Positions 57,680 to 64,000 of a stretch of 64,000 nucleotides of DNA are shown here, piece by piece (within the stretch, counting starts at the first letter, position 1; every line of letters begins with the position of its first letter). The DNA is taken from contig MU400526.1 in the NCBI GenBank assembly GCA_022578965.1, positions 248,001-312,000 on the forward strand, read 5' to 3'. The DNA comes from Xylaria sp. FL1777. Lineage: Eukaryota > Ascomycota > Sordariomycetes > Xylariales > Xylariaceae. A program made the position numbers and the translations under genes. The notes beneath the pieces were generated by a model that made no database searches, was not told where the DNA came from, and was given only the letters and a program-made list of their open reading frames with translations.

Positions 57680-58714
57680 AGACCTCTCACTACAACTTCA
57701 CGAACTGTGCATCTAGACGAGTTATATCTGCCGACCACGGCCGATACCCAACTTACCCTATAAAGACACCTACCTACCTATTGACTTCTACCTATATTTC
57801 AATTAGGTGGACACGCCTAGTCATGGGAATATATCCCGAAGACTAGAATCCTTCCCTACTTTCAACCCTGAAAATTTAAATGCAACGGCGGAATGACCCT
57901 GGTGGTTAACGTCTGCTGGCCCAGCTTGTTCGCCTTGATTATATTCAGTTACATGCGATGTTTTCATTCTAGGCGCATTCTCCAAAGACCTGCGAGTTCA
58001 CACATCAAGCGTAGTTTAGATTTAGGAGCTTTGTTGGTTGGTTCAATGCTTTTGTTTCTTTTTCTCCCCCGGTTCTAGTTTACGAAGGATACCCAATAAA
58101 GCACGCTGACTGAGGATGGCGTATGGGGGCGTTTTCGGCTCTTTTATATTTTGCTTGGTTTATCCGGACGGCGTTATCAATTCTAGAGGGTGCAGGAGAT
58201 GTCTTCTCTGAGGATTGATTGTACGACTTCGTGGTTTTCTTGGCATAGACTCGACGCTGTAGCAATGCTCTGTATACATCTTGGCTCTACTTCCAATGTC
58301 TTTGGTGTGTTGCGGTCCTACTCCTTGTTTCTGTTCAGCTACAAGGCATTTCAAAACGCGACTTTGTGGTCAGTTATGAATCTGATTGTTTTGTTCTTTG
58401 TACTAGTTTCTTTGATCCTTTGCATGGTTGATTAGTCAATCAGGGCAATTGTTCACAAACAAATTCAAACAAAATGTCAGAGAATCCTCTTCTCTAACTA
58501 TTTAAATTCCGTGAACGGCAGCGTGATTAGAATATAATTTCGTTCCCTACGAGAATACGCCATTTTACAACCGGTCTTGTTCTCGTTTACCCCCTTCAGC
58601 CCAGACCAACTAGAGCAGGCTCTTCAAACATTTTTTGAACTTTTATTCCAAATTTGTGATCTCATCTCGGTGTCAACCCTACCCAACTCGGTTTTAACAA
58701 CAAAGCTAGTCACC
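57680..58714. other. 1-kb intergenic region
   Basis: No gene is seen. ACACCTACCTACCTATTG near 57768-57785 is another copy of the dispersed motif. Confidence 0.5.
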
Positions 58715-59143
58715 ATGTGCACCGGTATTGTTCATGTGTTAAGGTGTGTCCAGTGCAAGAGCGTCGTTTCCAAACTCAAGGAGGCGGCTCCGGGATACAC
58801 CTGTCACCAGGCCCGAAAAAACCGAAAGCGGGGGTTATGTAGAACAGGGATCGACTGGGCCACTTACGATCGCGTCTCGGAGGAAGATTGTCTCTTTTGC
58901 GAAATTTATCTTGGCGGTGAACTCTCAGGTCTCACTGCTGATAACTGTGACGAGGGAGGGGAGCCATGGCCGGAAGACAGAGAGGACGACGTAGATTTCT
59001 ACGACATAGAAGCGCTGGCGCATGAACGTTCCGACAATGCCCCCTTCACTCGTCATAAAGCGAAGGACGATGATGTCGCTGATGCGGGTAGTGACGATGA
59101 CGATGACGACGACGATGAAGAGGGAGGCGCGAAGTTGTATTAA
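58715..59143 (+). CDS. Small Cys-pair protein with acidic tail, function unknown
   Basis: Single exon of 142 residues, started at ATG 58715 (MCTGIVHVLRC). The frame is open further upstream, but that part starts at a non-ATG codon and has no coding character. Cysteines are arranged as Cys11-x2-Cys14, Cys30, Cys42 and Cys59-x2-Cys62, which could bind one or two zinc ions. Between them is a basic patch (ARKNRKRG). The second half is acidic and ends with an Asp/Glu run (DDDDDDDDEE). I do not recognise a named family. Tandem GAT/GAC codons produce the acidic run. Confidence 0.6.
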   Translation: MCTGIVHVLRCVQCKSVVSKLKEAAPGYTCHQARKNRKRGLCRTGIDWATYDRVSEEDCLFCEIYLGGELSGLTADNCDEGGEPWPEDREDDVDFYDIEALAHERSDNAPFTRHKAKDDDVADAGSDDDDDDDDEEGGAKLY

Positions 59144-60927
59144 CTAGTAAGCCTTCTATCCACCCATGATTCCATAGTCTAACCACTAGATAGTCATTAA
59201 TACTTTAGGACTCCGAGAGTAGTCAAATAGATACACTAGCTTTCTACTACGATACAGACTGAGAGAGCCTCTCTGACACCAGACGTGGTGCTATTCGGAT
59301 AAGTCAACCCGAGTTGACCTTGTAGGTAAGTAAATCAACAGGCAAGTATAGAAATGCAACTGCCAACAATAACATCAAATAGTATAAATACTAGTATTGG
59401 AATGTGTTTAAAGCTCTGTGATGCTGAATTTCGATGTCTGACAAGGGATCAGATAGTACAAGGCAAACCCAGGGTACTGACCAAAGCAATCACCCCGTTC
59501 TCTAGACTTTTACACTTGTTTCACCAAATATATCTAGAGCTTATTCCTCTCAATGTGTTCACAATCCGCTACCTCAGATTCAATTAATTCGGCCTAAACT
59601 TTGGCGCGCACTGTCTCCTACGGAGCAGTTGGCTATATTTATAACGTAAGATGGCGCAGTAGATTCCGAAACAACATGTTCTATCGAAAATAGATACTAC
59701 ACGTAGCCCGCGCCATATCGATTGAAGGGGCTGCTGGGATGCTAACACGCAGTGTATCGTGAGCCTTGCTGCTGATACTGGCGGTTACTGGCTGAACATT
59801 CTTCTTCGTCTTGATTGCCTAGTGATATCGACTTGTGATATCTGGGGGGTAAATTAACAATGAGAAGTTGATTCAATACAGCCAGAAAGAGAATTTTCGA
59901 CTGCAATGCAGCCTGTTACAAGACACATTTCACAACAAACAAGATTTTGTATATAGTTGCGACTGGTCAGCGAGGGTTTTTAGAGACCTTGACGTAACGA
60001 ACAGGTGTCTATCACCTAACACAAGCACCTAACACCGTCATTTTCTAGAACCTCCAATGGCAACTAGTCAAGACAACTGAAGTCTTGCACCCATGCAAAG
60101 TGTCGAAAATTGCATGCGGTGTGTTTGAGACTACTACCTAGTAAGAGAAGACAAATACATTAACGATATACGGTGCCTATGCTATGAATGGCCATGCAAT
60201 ATTCATGCATTCAACCACCCCCCTCAGCAGCGCTCTGGCAACCAGATCGAATTTTGGTCACCTCCTTCCTAAGACCTAAAAATAAAAATAAAAGCTGTCC
60301 GAGTTCCCTTGCTGGCGATTCGAATGACCTGGAGCAGACCCTTTGTGAGCTAGTATCTTCTAGCATGGTATAAAGAAAGTATCATAGCACGTGGGAAGAG
60401 ATATCTAGGTCAGTCTAGATGATTCGTCTCGGATATCAAAAATGGCAATGTCTTGGTTGCATTCAGGCAACTTAATATGTGATCTAGCGACAGCTGCGAT
60501 AAGATAAAGCTACCCCGCCTCCCCCACACGTATCTGGTCGGCTTCTGGGTTGAGCAGAGGTACTTCATCTTTAGAAATGGCCCTAGATCAGTGCTATGGT
60601 AGGTACCATGCTGACAAGCTGCTTGCGTACTGCGTAGGAAAATAGCAGGGGCGATAGAGAAGGCAACAGTCCGATGACATAAATGAATGCAATCGATCCC
60701 CCAAACAGCCCTGCTATGTTCTGAGCAGATATCGCATTATATAAGTGTACTGCATGCGCATCTAGGACTTCCCATGTTCATTGCATCTCCATGCACTTCT
60801 ACCATCCACCCTACCTAGGAAGACCTACTACGAAATCGTTACTTTCATCCAACTCAGCTACATCTCTAGGCGCAGCAGTAAATACAAACACAAAAACCCA
60901 CCAGGTCTTGTCGTCCCGTTGATCGCG
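59144..60927. other. 1.8-kb intergenic region
   Basis: No supported gene or RNA is seen. Confidence 0.5.
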
Positions 60928-62132
60928 ATGCCTACGAATCCGCTTAGCCCGTCGGCTATCCTGCAGTCGATGACCGATGCATTATCCACACATGAGCCAC
61001 ACGATACGACATCAGACCTCAGCAGCTCCCACGAGGCCTTGGCTCTATTCACACATGCCTGCATGGCATCGCTTGGCTTCCGCCTACTCGGCTTCGATGA
61101 AGAAAAGACACATGGTAAATCGTCTAGGAAGACACCTGACTTTCTATATTAATTGGCTAACTCAATGTAGAGGCGCAGTGCCATCAGCTAGCTCCCCGTC
61201 TTCCAGCAAACTGGAACGCATCCTTCAACACATATGCCTTTGTGTACGCACATCAGCAGTCCGCTCTCCGTTTCGTCATCAAGATTGATCGCATGGGCGG
61301 CAAAGCAGAGATTCGTGGGCTAGCCGTACAGGACGAGCGTATTGCGCGTGTGGAATTGACTATCAAGGATTTCGTCTCCAATGCGGCGCTTCCCGTACGA
61401 ATCACGATGACGCAAGATGGGACAGAAGATCGATCCGACTTGGCACCCAAGTTTCAGAATGTCTTCATTTCTGAGAGTCGCATGGCAGATCTCGCAATTC
61501 TGATAAAGACCAACATCGTCCAGAAGCTTCTCCCTTCATTGCAAAAGGAAGGCTACGAGGAATCCCCCGACGATGCGGCTGCCTACGAAGACGCCCGGGA
61601 AGCGGCTCGCAGACCACCTAGACAACCAGTCATGCCCGACCCCATGCCACAGCCGGCGCAACCGTATCCTTACGATGATCCCCTTCGCCCACAGCCCCGA
61701 CAGCCGGTTCCAGCTGGGGATTTCCCACCACCAGACTTCGAAGATCCTTATGACATCAACCGTCCCCGAGCACCCCTTATGCCCGGCCGCACACCATTCG
61801 GAAACATCGGAGCAGATGATTTGAATCCGCCTGGGCTAGGACCTCATGACCCACTGCGTCCTGGATTAGGGATGCCAGGTGGCGGTCTTCCTGGGCTTAG
61901 AGGAGGAAGAGGCATGCATCCTACATTCGATGATCCCCTCTTTGGTGGTGAAGGCGGCCAGGGAGGTGAATTCGATCCGCAAGTGCCTCCAGGGGCACGC
62001 TATGACCCACTCGGTCCGGGCGGACTTCCAAGGCTGGGTGGTCGACGTCCAGGAGGCGGGAACTACCCCTTCGGTGGAGGTCGAGGCGGATTTGGAGGCT
62101 TTGGAGGCTTTGACGGGGGAGATATAATCTAA
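60928..62132 (+). CDS. PI31-like proteasome regulator
   Basis: Two exons, 60928-61114 and 61171-62132, give 382 residues. The N-terminal FP domain (residues about 1-190) includes LSSSHEALALFTHACMASLGFRLLGFDEE, LAPRLPANWNASFNTYAFVYAHQQSALRFVIKIDRMGGKAEIRGLAV and VFISESRMADLAILIKTNIVQKLLPSL. The rest is Pro/Gly-rich and contains the PI31_Prot_C-like pieces MHPTFDDPLFGG and PPGARYDPLGPG, ending in a Gly/Phe run. PI31 binds the 20S proteasome through this tail and affects proteasome activity and transport. Yeast Fub1 is the related protein. The intron (56 bp) joins KTH|EAQCHQLAPRLP in phase 1. Confidence 0.9.
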
Positions 62133-62380
62133 TTGACTGAGAACGATGAGTTTGATGTTCCTAATTATACGATGGTGCTCGTGGACCAGGACTGGGATGA
62201 AAGCGTGATTTCATATCTGTAATGTGTCATGAATTAAAATGTAAGAAAATGGTGTAATATTAGGAATAGGAATGAATTATGTCACGGAGTTATATGAGAC
62301 TTACTGTGTTTTTTGTACGAATAACTTTTTTTCTTCTTGTCTTATGAGATTGCCGGGCTATAATCCCAGCTCTTCAACGA

Positions 62381-63307
62381 TCATTCATTGGATGACATTG
62401 TCGATGGTAGATCTAACTTGGCCTTGCCCTCTTCCACCCAGCATTCAAAGAACAAGGGCCCAGCCTCTACGGCGCGAAGAGCGGTTGTCTTGGCACCGCC
62501 TACATCTGCACCGGGGGTTTGTTGGTCCTTGGACGCGGTCTGCAGATTGGGCTGTGTCGGCACCCATGGTTGCGGATGCTAATCTAAGTCAGCCTTTTTT
62601 TTTCCTTCTTTTTTTTTTAAAAAAAAAAACGCAAAACTAAATTCTCGGCAATGCCATAGAAACCGCAAACCACCTACCCCAATCGGCGCCTCGGCCTCAT
62701 CTCGCAGCTCAACGGCAACAGTAAACGTGCAGCCCTCAGGCAGCGGCGCCATCTTCTCGCTCGCGTAGGCCAGTCGTCTGACGGCGGCGCGCAGCTGCTC
62801 ATCGACGTTCGTCCAATTGACTTTCGACTGCTGCTGTTGCTGTTGCTCACCGCCCTGTTCCACCACGACAGCGTCAGCGACTGCAACATCGTCTTCGTCG
62901 TCGGCCGCCCACATCCACGCCCTCTCCTTCCCCTTGCCGTCCCGCGCCACCCCCTTCCACGCGGGGAACCGCGCGACGTCGAACATCCAGCGCTCCATGA
63001 CGCCGCCGGCGCTGGAGTAGATGACGACGGCGAGCCGCTCGACGGCGCCCTGCGCCAGCTGCGCGCGCGCCGCGTCCACGGCGTCGCGGACCCACGAGCA
63101 CACTGCCGGGTGCCGCGACTGGTGCACCGGGAGGTTGTAGGCGCGGCTCGTGAGGAAGGTTGTGGCTGGGTACAGGCCCCTGTAGTACAGGATGTTGTGG
63201 ATGCAGACTGTCAGGAAGTGCGTGAAGGTCGTTAGGAGACGCGTTGCTTGCGCGAGGGTGATGGACTGGCCCGCGGCTGGCGAGGCAGTCGTGTCTGGGG
63301 TTGGCAT
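62381..63307 (-). CDS. rev7: Rev7/Mad2B-like HORMA-domain protein
   Basis: Two exons on the minus strand, 63307-62678 and 62578-62381, give 275 residues. The HORMA domain starts with TLAQATRLLTTFTHFLTVCIHNILYYRGLYPATTF, followed by HPAVCSWVRDAVDAARAQLAQG and ERLAVVIYSS...VMERWMFDVARFPAW. Exon 2 supplies PIGHPQPWVPTQPNLQ and GPLFFECWVEEGKAK, the safety-belt part. Rev7 is the accessory subunit of DNA polymerase zeta in translesion synthesis. Between the two halves is an acidic/valine-rich insert with a six-glutamine run (GGEQQQQQQSK), unlike the short loop usual there. Exon 1 is very GC-rich in its 5' half. The intron contains a T10A11 run. Confidence 0.88.
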
Positions 63308-64000
63308 GTTTTAGTGCTATGTGCTATATTTAGGTTAGTTGTTTATATTTTTTTTCAACTTATTTTTATAGCCTTCTTCTTCTTCTATACTTGTCAAAGA
63401 CGCGTCTTTAGTCCTGGGTTTGAGGTTTCTGCTACAGGGAGGTAGGTAGGGAGGTTAATGAGATGAGTTGCCTGACAGCTTGCTTGCTAATAGCCAATGA
63501 CGTTTACAATAGGGCTATTCAGCGGCCCCACTCAGTGTTACCCAAGAAAGGTGCTGTTTCTGAATAAGGATGTAAGTGCACCATAAAAACTTTTTAATTC
63601 TAGGGACAATATTAATTAATTGGGGTATACTAATTCTTTATTGATAAATCAACTGATGTTCCATGTAGAGTCAAGTGTTACAAGTTGTGTAAGCTGATGT
63701 TGCAGCCTGATGAAAAGTGGTACTGTTACACGCGCTGAACATGCTGAACAACTTGGTCTCGCGTATCCAGAAGTGAAGCTATTCAGCTCTCGCTAATCTA
63801 AGACATATTGGCGGACCCCGGAGGTTAGGAAGCCCCGAACCAATTGTATATAGACTCAAGAACAGCTACCATGCTTAGCAACAACCTTAATAGGAGGCAT
63901 GGATTTTTGCAGCTATAACAGATTATTGTATGCAGAATAGAGAGTCAACAACTCAGTTCCAAGCCCTGACACCAGCCCTTGTTATACTCCGGGACAATAC
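63308..64000. other. Right-edge intergenic region
   Basis: No gene is seen. It contains the Rev7 promoter and a GGGAGGTAGGTAGGGAGG stretch near 63437-63454. Confidence 0.5.

Overview
The window is nuclear DNA of a filamentous ascomycete (Pezizomycotina, most likely Sordariomycetes). Most genes contain short GT..AG introns (about 50-170 bp), often with CTAAC/CTAAT-like branch sites. Products match ascomycete families (NGI1/DUF3605, Bqt4, Ppg1, Hos2, fungal RhoGDI, fungal-specific transcription factor domain), and there are no operons. Exon joins were worked out by hand from splice signals and reading phase, so they are models and not transcript evidence. I saw no convincing tRNA, rRNA, CRISPR array or intact transposon.

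Layout. 1-4 kb: a 5'-truncated 3-beta-HSD-type dehydrogenase, a beta-carbonic anhydrase and an N-acetylglucosamine-induced (DUF3605) protein. 4-7.4 kb: no supported gene. 7.4-15 kb: UTP-glucose-1-phosphate uridylyltransferase, then a divergent chromatin pair (ING/PHD protein and Hos2-type histone deacetylase). 15-29 kb is the more accessory, gene-poor part: a secreted M28 aminopeptidase, a fungal-specific transcription factor head-to-head with a ketoreductase, a GC-rich GNAT acetyltransferase and a small thioredoxin, separated by long gaps. 29-32 kb: a 786-residue disordered protein of unknown function. 35-46 kb is core eukaryotic: kinetochore Nuf2, an uncharacterised 249-residue protein with a possible degenerate RecA-like layout, AP-3 beta, 3-hydroxyisobutyrate dehydrogenase and Bqt4. 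48-63 kb: RhoGDI, PP2A-like phosphatase Ppg1, a zinc-knuckle proline-rich protein, a small Cys-pair acidic protein, proteasome regulator PI31 and the HORMA protein Rev7.

The most interesting signal is at the RhoGDI locus. The canonical 199-residue protein needs a 1.3-kb first intron, far longer than the other introns here. Inside that intron, an ATG opens 265 codons without a stop that run in frame through the 3' splice site into the RhoGDI fold. This predicts a second, 432-residue isoform with a proline-rich, basic N-terminal arm. A compact double hairpin lies about 280 bp upstream of the gene. A second gene, UGP1, also has an in-frame ATG at the end of its unusually long first intron. Perfect CCTACCTAGGTAGG-type palindromes recur in the intergenic DNA.
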